Positions 1 to 6,087 of a DNA stretch of 9,242 nt are shown piece after piece. Positions within the stretch are counted from its first letter, which is position 1. Each line of letters begins with the position of its first letter. Origin of the DNA: Oscillospiraceae bacterium UBA6370 (GTDB lineage: Bacteria; Bacillota; Clostridia; Oscillospirales; Oscillospiraceae); assembly GCA_002437735.1 (NCBI GenBank), contig DJRC01000050.1, positions 1 through 9,242 on the forward strand, read 5' to 3'. Both the position numbers and the translations under genes were made by a program. The notes beneath the pieces are model-generated. The model saw nothing but the letters and a program-made list of their open reading frames with translations. It had not been told where the DNA came from and searched no databases.

Positions 1-48
1 GGGTGGTGTGGCCGACCGCCTGCCGTCTGTGCAGCGTCCCTCAAAACG
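1..48 (-). other. leader or RNA start downstream of edge promoter
   Basis: This stretch follows the minus-strand promoter at 49-76; transcription should begin near position 42 and run off the left edge. I see no ATG, GTG or TTG start preceded by a ribosome binding site. The transcript is G/C-rich, with GAGGGACGC and GGCAGGCGG segments. It could be the 5' leader of a gene outside the window or the start of a stable RNA. I do not recognise a specific RNA family. Confidence 0.3.
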
Positions 49-76
49 ATTGTACCATGCCGCGCGAAAAAGTCAA
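49..76 (-). promoter_or_regulatory. sigma-A-type promoter overlapping the purB terminator
   Basis: On the minus strand a -35 box TTGACT (76-71) is followed by a 16-nt spacer and a -10 box TACAAT (54-49). A TG one base before the -10 gives an extended -10 (TGGTACAAT). The -35 box shares bases with the foot of the purB terminator stem and with its U-tract. It should drive a transcription unit that lies left of the window. The call is by eye from consensus match; no expression data are available. Confidence 0.6.
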
Positions 77-99
77 GCCCTCCCAATCGGGAGGGCTTG
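67..99 (-). terminator. intrinsic terminator of purB
   Basis: A perfect 11-bp stem (arms 99-89 and 84-74, minus strand CAAGCCCTCCC / GGGAGGGCTTG) with a 4-nt loop begins 7 nt after the purB stop codon. It is followed by AC and a run of five T (71-67) on the minus strand. The plus-strand side has no T-run, so it works for purB only. Confidence 0.9.
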
Positions 100-105
100 C
101 TGCGT

Positions 106-1524
106 TTACAGGCTGATCGCGCCGTCGGCGCTTTGCGCGTCCGCGAGCAGGGGCGCGCACTCAGACAGAAAGCGCTCGACCTGCTGCGCGCAGCGGCCGG
201 TGTAGAGCGCGGGGTCCATGACGGCGTCGAGCTCCGCACGGGTCATGCCGAAGGCGGGATCGGCGGCGAGACGGTCGAGCAGGTCGCAGCGCTCGCCCTC
301 CTTCATGCGCGCGTTCGCCGCCATGGAATGCTGCCGGATACGCTCGTGCAGCTCCTGCCGGTCGCCGCCGCGCTTAACGGCCTCCATCATGATGTTCTCG
401 GTGGCGAGGAAGGGCAGGTATTCGCGGATGGTGCGGTCAACGATCTTCTCGTTGACGTGCAGGCCGTTGGTGACATTCTGGCACAGACGCAGCACGGCGT
501 CCGCGCAGAGGAAACCCTCGGGCAGGGCGATGCGGCGGTTGGCGGAGTCGTCGAGCGTGCGCTCGAGCCATTGGACGCTCGCGGTCATGGGGGCGTTGGC
601 GGCGTCGGCCATCAGATAGCGGCTGAGCGAGCAGATGCGCTCGCAGCGCATGGGGTTGCGCTTGTAGGCCATGGCGGACGAGCCGATCTGGTTTTTCTCG
701 AACGGCTCCTCGATCTGCCGGTCGTGCTGGAGCAGACGGATGTCGTTCGCCATGCGGTAGGCGCTCTGCGCGAGGGAGGAGAGGACGTTCAGGATGCGGC
801 TGTCGGTCTTGCGCGGGTAGGTCTGGCCGCAGACGGAGAAGCAGCGGTCGAAGCCGAACTCCGCGGCGATGCGGCGGTTCATCTCGTCGATCTTCGCGCC
901 GTCGCCGTCAAAGAGGTCCATGAAGCTGGCCTCGGTGCCGGTCGTGCCGCGGCAGCCGAGGAATTTCAGCGTGACAAGGACGTGGTCGAGCTCCTCGAGG
1001 TCGCTGAGAAAATCCTGCATCCAGAGCGCCGCGCGCTTGCCGACGGTCACGGGCTGCGCGGGCTGGTAGTGCGTGTAGCCGAGGGTGGGCGTGGCGGCGT
1101 ATTCGCGCGCGAACGCGGCGAGGTTCGCCAGCACACCGAGCAGCTCACCGCGCAGATAGCGCAGACCGTCGCGATAGAGAATGAGATCGGCGTTGTCGGT
1201 GACGTAGCAGCTCGTCGCGCCGAGGTGGAGGATGCCGGCGGCGGACGGCGCGGCCTTGCCGTAGGCATAGACGTGCGCCATCACATCGTGGCGCACCTCG
1301 CGCTCGCGCTGCTCGGCCACAGCGTAGTCAATGTCGGTGATGTGTGAGGCCAGCTCCGCGACCTGTTCGGCGGTGATGGGCAGTCCCAGCTCGTGCTCCG
1401 CGCGGGCGAGCGCGGTCCACAGCCGCCGCCATGTCTGAAAGCGCATATCGGCGGAGAACAGGTGCAGCATATACGGCGACGCGTAGCGCGACGACAGGGG
1501 AGATTCGTAAACGTCTTTGCTCAT
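106..1524 (-). CDS. purB: adenylosuccinate lyase (472 aa)
   Basis: Fumarase/aspartase-superfamily lyase that releases fumarate from adenylosuccinate to give AMP and, in the de novo pathway, from SAICAR to give AICAR. It is a cytoplasmic homotetramer in known members. The superfamily signature GSSAMAYKRNP sits at residues 281-291 with the catalytic serine loop. Candidate active-site histidines are H79 (in RHDVMAH) and H152 (in THYQPAQ). The start was set at the ATG at 1524, giving MSKDVYESPL: it has GAGGAA 6 nt upstream and lies downstream of a near-consensus promoter. A longer frame reaching 1584 would start upstream of the -10 box. At 472 aa it is longer than the roughly 430-aa Bacillus-type PurB, and it resembles the eukaryotic ADSL type in motifs such as SPLSSRYASP and TASVQWLERTLDDSANRR. 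It lies 96 nt after purA, which makes its substrate, but a terminator and a promoter separate them. Confidence 0.98.
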   Translation of the reverse strand: MSKDVYESPLSSRYASPYMLHLFSADMRFQTWRRLWTALARAEHELGLPITAEQVAELASHITDIDYAVAEQREREVRHDVMAHVYAYGKAAPSAAGILHLGATSCYVTDNADLILYRDGLRYLRGELLGVLANLAAFAREYAATPTLGYTHYQPAQPVTVGKRAALWMQDFLSDLEELDHVLVTLKFLGCRGTTGTEASFMDLFDGDGAKIDEMNRRIAAEFGFDRCFSVCGQTYPRKTDSRILNVLSSLAQSAYRMANDIRLLQHDRQIEEPFEKNQIGSSAMAYKRNPMRCERICSLSRYLMADAANAPMTASVQWLERTLDDSANRRIALPEGFLCADAVLRLCQNVTNGLHVNEKIVDRTIREYLPFLATENIMMEAVKRGGDRQELHERIRQHSMAANARMKEGERCDLLDRLAADPAFGMTRAELDAVMDPALYTGRCAQQVERFLSECAPLLADAQSADGAISL

Positions 1525-1552
1525 GGCTCGTTCCTCTTTTCTGATTTGCTTT

Positions 1553-1581
1553 ATTGTACCGAAAAATCCGTGGCTTGTCCA
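1553..1581 (-). promoter_or_regulatory. purB promoter
   Basis: On the minus strand TGGACA (1581-1576) and TACAAT (1558-1553) are separated by exactly 17 nt, one mismatch each from the sigma-A consensus. Predicted transcription start is near 1546, leaving a leader of about 20 nt that contains the GAGGAA ribosome binding site at 1536-1531. Lying directly after the purA terminator, it should allow purB to be expressed independently. Confidence 0.75.
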
Positions 1582-1585
1582 CACG

Positions 1586-1618
1586 AAAGAAAATGGAACG
1601 GCGCTGCCGTTCCATTTT
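1586..1618 (-). terminator. intrinsic terminator of purA
   Basis: A 13-bp perfect stem (arms 1618-1606 and 1602-1590, core TGGAACGGC/GCCGTTCCA) with a 3-nt loop begins 2 nt after the purA stop codon. The minus strand then reads TTTTCTTTC, a broken U-tract whose first four T belong to the stem. The other strand also ends in a T-run (TTTTT), so the hairpin could stop transcription in both directions. Confidence 0.85.
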
Positions 1619-1620
1619 TC

Positions 1621-2895
1621 TTATCGGAGAATGAGACTTTCTCTTTCCGCGCCGACTGACACATAGCCGATGGGACAGCCGATGGCCTTTTCCACATATT
1701 CGACGTAGCTGCGCGCGGCCTCGGGCAGGTCCTCCCAGCGGCGGGCGCCGGAGATGTCGCACTGCCAGCCGGGCATATACTCCATGACGGGTTTGGCGCG
1801 TTCGAGAAGGACAGGGAAGGGGAACTCGTCGGTCTGCACGCCGTCGATCTCATAGTGGGCGCACAGAGGGATCTTGTCCATGTAGCTGAGCACGTCGAGC
1901 TTCGTGAGGGCGATGCTCGTCGCGCCCTGCATCTCCACGCCGTAGCGCGTCGCCACGAGGTCGATGGGGCCTACGCGGCGGGGACGGCCGGTCTTTGCGC
2001 CGAACTCCGCGCCGGCTTCGCGCAGCTTTGCCGCTTCATCGCCGAACCACTCGCAGGTGAAGGGACCCTCGCCCACGCAGGAGGAGTAAGCCTTGACCAC
2101 GCCCACGACCTCGTCGAGCTTTGCGGTGGGCAGACCCGAGCCGACCGGCGCATAGGCGGCGATGGCGTTGGAGGAGGTGGTGTAGGGATAGATGCCGTAG
2201 TCCAGATCGCGCAGCGCGCCGAGCTGGGCCTCGAAGAGGATGCGCTTGCCGTTCGCCTGCGCCTCGCGCAGGAGCGCCGTAGTGTTGGCGACGAAGGGCT
2301 TGATCTTCGCGCCGAAGTCGTCGATCCACGCCGTCAGCTCGTCCATGGTATAGCCCTTTGCGCCGTAGACACGGGTGAGCGTGAGGTTCTTCCACTCGAG
2401 CAGGTCGGCCAGATGCGCCTTGAGGTGCTCGGGGTGGAGCAGCTCGCCGGCAAGCACGGTCTTCTTCTGATACTTGTCGGAATAGAACGGCGCGATGCCC
2501 TGCTTGGTGGAGCCGTACTTCTTGTCCTTGAGGCGCGCTTCCTCCAGCGCATCGAGCTCGCGGTGCCACGGCAGCAGCAGAGAGGCGCGCTCGCTGACCT
2601 TCAGGTTCTCCGGTGTGATCGCCACGCCTGCGGCGCGCAGGGCCTCGATCTCGTCATACAGGTTCTCGCAGTCGAGCGCCACGCCGTTGCCGAGAATGTT
2701 CACCACGCCCTCGCGGAAGATACCGCTGGGCAGCAGATGCAGGGCGAACTTGCCCTTATCGTTCACGACGGTGTGGCCCGCGTTGCCGCCGCCTTGATAG
2801 CGCACGACCACGTCGAAATGGTCGGTGAGGTAGTCGACCATGCGGCCCTTGCCCTCGTCGCCCCAGTTGATGCCTACGATCGCACAATTCGCCAT
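1621..2895 (-). CDS. purA: adenylosuccinate synthetase (424 aa)
   Basis: Cytoplasmic GTP-dependent ligase that joins IMP and aspartate to form adenylosuccinate, the committed step from IMP to AMP. The phosphate loop GDEGKG is at 12-17 with catalytic D13, and H41 lies in GGGNAGHT; both numbers match the E. coli enzyme. A guanine-specificity motif TKLD is at 331-334, and the C-terminal SVGAERES is at 413-420. The start at 2895 has a perfect AGGAGG 8 nt upstream; the extra 18 codons upstream lack this. Length is normal for the family. Two IMP-site regions differ from the E. coli pattern: TTGRG is STKQG (129-133), and FEGAQG is FEAQLG (221-226). I recall these variants from clostridial PurA proteins, so I read them as a natural subgroup rather than damage. 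It has its own promoter and terminator and is followed by purB. Confidence 0.98.
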   Translation of the reverse strand: MANCAIVGINWGDEGKGRMVDYLTDHFDVVVRYQGGGNAGHTVVNDKGKFALHLLPSGIFREGVVNILGNGVALDCENLYDEIEALRAAGVAITPENLKVSERASLLLPWHRELDALEEARLKDKKYGSTKQGIAPFYSDKYQKKTVLAGELLHPEHLKAHLADLLEWKNLTLTRVYGAKGYTMDELTAWIDDFGAKIKPFVANTTALLREAQANGKRILFEAQLGALRDLDYGIYPYTTSSNAIAAYAPVGSGLPTAKLDEVVGVVKAYSSCVGEGPFTCEWFGDEAAKLREAGAEFGAKTGRPRRVGPIDLVATRYGVEMQGATSIALTKLDVLSYMDKIPLCAHYEIDGVQTDEFPFPVLLERAKPVMEYMPGWQCDISGARRWEDLPEAARSYVEYVEKAIGCPIGYVSVGAERESLILR

Positions 2896-2920
2896 GATAA
2901 TAGCCTCCTGAATATTTCCT

Positions 2921-2954
2921 CCGTATACGAGAGATACGGTTTGCGTCAAAACGC
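2921..2954 (-). other. two small hairpins in the purA leader
   Basis: The predicted purA leader (about 2958 to 2896, 63 nt) can form a GCGT/ACGC hairpin (about 2943-2954) and a 6-bp CCGTAT/ATACGG hairpin (2939-2921) with a 7-nt loop, just before the ribosome binding site. They are short, and I match them to no riboswitch class. Confidence 0.3.
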
Positions 2955-2964
2955 CAGCTTTAGC

Positions 2965-2993
2965 ATTATACGGGATATCAAGGCATAAGAAAA
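2965..2993 (-). promoter_or_regulatory. purA promoter
   Basis: A perfect TATAAT -10 box lies at 2970-2965 on the minus strand, 69 nt upstream of the purA start codon. With a 17-nt spacer the -35 position holds TTTTCT (2993-2988), which is weak. A weak -35 fits a promoter that needs an activator or is regulated. Predicted start of transcription is near 2958. Confidence 0.6.
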
Positions 2994-3002
2994 GAATTGA
3001 TT

Positions 3003-3011
3003 TGATATACT
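3003..3011 (+). promoter_or_regulatory. extended -10 promoter facing the small ORF
   Basis: The plus strand reads TGATATACT, an extended -10 element (TG, one base, TATACT). No good -35 box is seen 17 nt upstream. It would start transcription near 3018, towards the small ORF at 3054. It is divergent from the purA promoter, with about 32 nt between the two -10 boxes. Confidence 0.35.
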
Positions 3012-3013
3012 TA

Positions 3014-3040
3014 TCATTCGTGCGGCTAATAACGAAATGA
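3014..3040. promoter_or_regulatory. imperfect palindrome, possible operator
   Basis: TCATTCGT (3014-3021) and ACGAAATGA (3032-3040) form an inverted repeat with a 10-nt spacer and one extra base in the right arm. It lies upstream of the purA promoter and over the start region of the divergent plus-strand promoter. Both arms hold a CGAA core, loosely like the CGAAC core of Gram-positive PurR boxes, but the match to the full PurBox consensus is poor. Confidence 0.3.
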
Positions 3041-3053
3041 AGAAAGGACGACC

Positions 3054-3167
3054 TTGCAGATCACGGCAAAAGAGCTCGTGCATTTGACGGAAAATAACGG
3101 TATCGTGAAGAAAATGCTGCAAGAAAGGAGCCAGAGAATATCTGGCTCCCTTGCTGTACCGCTATGA
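3054..3167 (+). CDS. possible small protein, TTG start (37 aa)
   Basis: A short plus-strand frame starts at TTG 3054 with AAAGGA (3043-3048) 5 nt upstream and ends at TGA 3165-3167. Its first 27 residues look like a polar amphipathic helix (TAKELVHLTENNGIVKKML and on), with reasonable codon choice. The last 10 codons are made from the V-ATPase operon terminator hairpin, which suggests the native end may have been altered or that the frame is not coding. An extended -10 promoter lies upstream. I recognise no family; the TAKEL start is faintly like small spore-coat proteins, which is weak evidence. It could equally be chance or a gene remnant. Confidence 0.3.
   Translation: MQITAKELVHLTENNGIVKKMLQERSQRISGSLAVPL
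3121..3149 (-). terminator. intrinsic terminator of the V-ATPase operon
   Basis: A perfect 9-bp stem (GGAGCCAGA/TCTGGCTCC, arms 3149-3141 and 3135-3127) with a 5-nt loop is followed on the minus strand by TTTCTT. It lies 33 nt after the ntpK stop codon. No T-run follows on the plus strand, so it should act on the ATPase operon only. Confidence 0.8.
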
Positions 3168-3182
3168 AATTTTCTTTTGCGC

Positions 3183-3617
3183 TTACTGCAGCAGCAGGAG
3201 GCTGAAGACGAGCGTGAAGAGCGCGACCGTCTCGATGATGCCGATGACGATGAAGAAGTTTGCCGTGCCCTTGCCGGTCTCGCCGAGCGCGTCGGCGCTC
3301 GCTGCGGCGACCTTGCCCTGGAAGAACGCGGACAGGCCGATGGCGAGACCCGCGAAGATGCCCGTAAACATGGCGAGCGCGGGATCGGCGCCGGAGGCCA
3401 CGGCGCTGCGGATGAAGTTCATCAGCAGGAAGCCGTAGATGGTCTGCGTCAGCGGAGCGCCGGAGAAGGCGACCATGATGAAGGGAGCGGGCTTACCGTT
3501 CGCGTAGCACTTCTTCCACGCGCCAACGCTCGCCTGTGCCGCGAAGCCCGCGCCGAACGCGCTGCCCATGGCGGACAGGCCCAGCGCACACGCCATACCA
3601 ATAAATTCAATGCTCAT
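3183..3617 (-). CDS. ntpK: V-type ATPase subunit K, membrane rotor proteolipid (144 aa)
   Basis: The rotor-ring subunit in the membrane; it carries ions past subunit I as the ring turns. It has four hydrophobic segments (about 3-33, 44-71, 79-107, 117-143), a double hairpin as in 16-kDa proteolipids. Carboxylate E129 lies in the fourth segment (GIIETVALF). The second hairpin helix has PLTQTIYGF with T57, Q58 and Y61, and the third has FFQGKVAAA with Q100. These align with T64, Q65, Y68, Q110 and E139, known sodium-site residues of Enterococcus hirae NtpK; the position of its L61 is A54 here. This makes sodium transport more likely than proton transport, by inference. The start at 3617 has GAGGAG 9 nt upstream, 22 nt after the ntpI stop; the longer frame would begin inside ntpI. 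Last gene of the operon. Length is close to the usual 140-160 aa. Confidence 0.97.
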   Translation of the reverse strand: MSIEFIGMACALGLSAMGSAFGAGFAAQASVGAWKKCYANGKPAPFIMVAFSGAPLTQTIYGFLLMNFIRSAVASGADPALAMFTGIFAGLAIGLSAFFQGKVAAASADALGETGKGTANFFIVIGIIETVALFTLVFSLLLLQ

Positions 3618-3639
3618 AATACGTTTCTCCTCTTTTTGA

Positions 3640-5466
3640 TTATTTTCTGATCTTATCCAGTTTTTTGAACGGCGCGTAGGCGATGCCGGTCCACTCCATG
3701 CCAAGCTGACCGGAGAATTCCAGCAGATTCAATCGCACGCCGTGGACCACCACGGACAGCAGGCCCATCACGATGTTCAGTCCGTGGCCGACGAGCATGA
3801 TGAGGATGCCGACGACGACCAGCGGCCCCTTGAAGCCGAGCGCCATGTTGTTAAAGCTCTGCGCGATGGCGAGCGACGCCATGCCGACGGCAAACAGACG
3901 GATGTAGCTCATGATGTTGCCGAAGGCGCTGATGGTGTTGAGGAACACCGTGAAGGCGTTGCCGAGGCCAGCCTTGAGACCCTGCGCGAAGGTCTTGTCC
4001 GGCGACATACCGCCGAAGCACACGACCAGCACAAAGCCGAGGAGGACCACCGCGGCAATGGGCGTGAGGTTCACCTGCTCGCCGATGACGAGGTAGAGCA
4101 CCACGAAATACAGCGCGCAGATCGCGCACAGCCAGCCGAGGTCGGCGACCCAACTGAGGTCCTTCTCTCGCGTCTTGCGGCGGATGTTCATCACGCACGC
4201 CAGCGAGAGCTGGACCGTGCCGAGGATGAAGCAGAATTTCATGACGCTGTTCTGCTGCTGGGTGGTGGTGACGTTGAAATACTCGGGGTAGTTCGCAAAG
4301 GTCGGCACGACCAGCGAGCGGAGCAGCGGCACATCCATCGCGCCCTCAAGCCCGAACCAGGTGCCGGTCATCGCGCCCCAGACGATGGTGGCGATGGAGA
4401 GCACCCACAAAAGCTGCACGGCGTCGGAGGGCTTCTTGCTCTTCACCGTCAAGGCCGCGGCGGTCAGCAGGAACAGGCAGCCGTAGCCTGCGTCGCCGAT
4501 GATCATGGCGAAGAAGAGCGTGAAGAAGCCGAGGAACCAGAACGAGATATCGTACTCGCGGTAGCCCGGCACGGTGCCGAGGATATCGAACACGGGCGCG
4601 ATGAGCCGCGTGACCCTGGTGTACTTGATCTTGGTCGGCACCTTGTCGTCGTCCGCCGCCGGATCGTCCATGGCCCAGGCCCAGTGCTCCCTTGCGGCAG
4701 CGGCCTTGAAGCGCTCCGCCTCGTCGACGGGGAGGTAGCCGGTCAGCCACACGAGTCCGTCCCCGCTCTCTGAGGTATTGCGCACAGAGGAATAGTCCGC
4801 GTCGTTCTGCGTTTTGAGCAGCTGCTCGCGGAAGCTGGGCAAATGCTTCGCCGCGGCCTTGAGCTGCGCGCCGCACTCGGTCAGACCGCGCTCACAGTCG
4901 GCGATCTCCTGTCGGTACTCGTCAAGGCTCTTTTCCGGCGGGATGAACTCGCCGGCGGCGCAGGAGGCGGGCAGCGCACCGAGGATGGCGACGGTCTGCT
5001 GCTTCCCGACCGGCGCGAGCCGGAGGAAGCGCACCTCCTCGTCCGCTTCGAGCGAAGCGAGGAGCTTTTTGTCCACGCGGCAGAAGTGCAGCTCGAAGCC
5101 CTGCGCCTTTAATTCCTTGATCTCGGCGGGGGAGAAGCTGCCCCAGCCGGCGAGCGTGTCGCACGCGCTGACTGCGGCGGCGCGCTCGGTCTCCAATGCT
5201 TTTTTGCGTTCCAGACAGGCGTTGAGCCCGTCGTAGAGCTGCTTGAATTTCACGTCGTCGAGCGTTTCCGCTTCGACCTCGCTCACCCCCTGCTCCTCGA
5301 GCACGGTGATGAGCCGCGAGAGGGCGGCGAAGCGCTCCAGATAGCCTTGGTCGGCGTCCGCCTTTTCCGCGAAATGGACGATGCCGAGCGCGCGCAGCGC
5401 GTCGAGCAGCTCCGTTTTCTGCGTTTGCGCGGCGACGATGTGAACGACCTTCATTTTCTCAATCAT
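3640..5466 (-). CDS. ntpI: V-type ATPase subunit I, membrane stator (608 aa)
   Basis: Homologue of the a/I subunit: a cytoplasmic N-terminal half that holds the peripheral stalks and a C-terminal membrane half that forms the ion half-channels against the K ring. Residues 1 to about 300 are soluble with helical charged stretches (about 42-105 and 178-222). From about 307 on there are seven to eight hydrophobic segments. Conserved R523 in SYIRLFAVGM and R578 in HGVRLNLLEF match the channel arginines (R573 and R629 in E. hirae, 56 apart there, 55 here). The start ATG overlaps the ntpD stop as ATGA, with AGGAGG 7 nt upstream, so translation is probably coupled. At 608 aa it is short against the 640-660 of Enterococcus or Thermus types, and near the spirochaete length as I recall it. 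Confidence 0.97.
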   Translation of the reverse strand: MIEKMKVVHIVAAQTQKTELLDALRALGIVHFAEKADADQGYLERFAALSRLITVLEEQGVSEVEAETLDDVKFKQLYDGLNACLERKKALETERAAAVSACDTLAGWGSFSPAEIKELKAQGFELHFCRVDKKLLASLEADEEVRFLRLAPVGKQQTVAILGALPASCAAGEFIPPEKSLDEYRQEIADCERGLTECGAQLKAAAKHLPSFREQLLKTQNDADYSSVRNTSESGDGLVWLTGYLPVDEAERFKAAAAREHWAWAMDDPAADDDKVPTKIKYTRVTRLIAPVFDILGTVPGYREYDISFWFLGFFTLFFAMIIGDAGYGCLFLLTAAALTVKSKKPSDAVQLLWVLSIATIVWGAMTGTWFGLEGAMDVPLLRSLVVPTFANYPEYFNVTTTQQQNSVMKFCFILGTVQLSLACVMNIRRKTREKDLSWVADLGWLCAICALYFVVLYLVIGEQVNLTPIAAVVLLGFVLVVCFGGMSPDKTFAQGLKAGLGNAFTVFLNTISAFGNIMSYIRLFAVGMASLAIAQSFNNMALGFKGPLVVVGILIMLVGHGLNIVMGLLSVVVHGVRLNLLEFSGQLGMEWTGIAYAPFKKLDKIRK

Positions 5467-6077
5467 CGCGCCGCCTCCTGTAGCTTTTTCTTGGCGATCT
5501 TGCCGCGCACGACCGCGGAGGTCTGCTGGTCGCCGAGGTAGATGCCGATGACGCGGATGTTCTCCCGCGCCTCGGGGATCTTGACCTTTTCAAACAGGTT
5601 CACGCGCTGCGCGGTGGAGCGCAGCTCCCGTTCGAGCAGCTCGACCTGCGTGCGCAGCGTCTTGACCAGCGCGTCCAGCCGCGCGATCTCGCGCAGCGTG
5701 ACCACGGCGGTGTCCACCCAGAGCGGATAGTCCGCGACGTCGTAGGAGATCCCCTCGAAGGTCAGCTCCTCAAAGACCGGCACGATCACGCCGGCGATGT
5801 TGTGGTCGCGGCAGACAACGTCCTTCGGACGGATGAGCGAATCGAGCCGCATCCCCTCGGGGAAGCTGCCGTTTTCGGCGAACACCGCGATCCAGCCGTC
5901 CAGACCGTCGACGATCTTCAGCCGTTCGGCCTCGACCCTCTCAAGCTGCGCCGTCACCTGCATCACGACCGACTGGAGCTGCTGCTTTTTCAGCTGCAGC
6001 GTCGGCAGATAGCGCTGGAACTGCTTGAGCCGGTCCTTTTGGACCTTCAGTTCATTCTTCGTTAGTTTGACAGCCAT
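5463..6077 (-). CDS. ntpD: V-type ATPase subunit D, central rotor shaft (204 aa)
   Basis: The coiled-coil shaft that turns inside the A3B3 head, equivalent in role to F-ATPase gamma. The N-terminal helix starts MAVKLTKNELKVQKDRLKQF and stays heptad-rich to about residue 60; a second long helix runs from about 122 to 200, with a globular middle. The C-terminal segment has NLFEKVKIPEARENIRVI followed by IYLGDQQTSAVVRGKIAKKK. The start at 6077 has GAGGGAG overlapping the end of ntpB, whose stop is 10 nt upstream. The C-terminal IYLGDQQT stretch differs from the Enterococcus pattern and fits the spirochaete/chlamydia-type subunit. Length is normal (about 200-215). Confidence 0.97.
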   Translation of the reverse strand: MAVKLTKNELKVQKDRLKQFQRYLPTLQLKKQQLQSVVMQVTAQLERVEAERLKIVDGLDGWIAVFAENGSFPEGMRLDSLIRPKDVVCRDHNIAGVIVPVFEELTFEGISYDVADYPLWVDTAVVTLREIARLDALVKTLRTQVELLERELRSTAQRVNLFEKVKIPEARENIRVIGIYLGDQQTSAVVRGKIAKKKLQEAAR

Positions 6078-6087
6078 ACGCGCTCCC

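Noticed and set aside
97..1347. 416-aa plus-strand open frame opposite purB
   Set aside because: Antisense shadow caused by GC-rich third positions. purB is complete with its signature motif, promoter and terminator on the other strand, and this frame begins inside the purB terminator.
1328..1762. 144-aa minus-strand frame spanning the purA-purB gap
   Set aside because: It is out of frame with both genes and crosses the terminator and the purB promoter, with R/S-rich shadow composition.
2896..2960. Purine or guanine riboswitch in the purA leader
   Set aside because: The predicted leader is only about 63 nt, has two short hairpins, and lacks a recognisable purine-aptamer core or a following terminator.
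1855..2988. 377-aa plus-strand open frame opposite purA
   Set aside because: Antisense to an intact purA and runs through its ribosome binding site and promoter. No domain or ribosome binding site of its own.
3037..3087. Alternative plus-strand ATG start (3037) upstream of the TTG
   Set aside because: It is in another frame, has no good ribosome binding site and stops after 16 codons.
3742..4773. 343-aa plus-strand open frame opposite ntpI
   Set aside because: Very rich in H, D, E and R, as expected for the complement of membrane-protein codons. ntpI is intact with conserved arginines.
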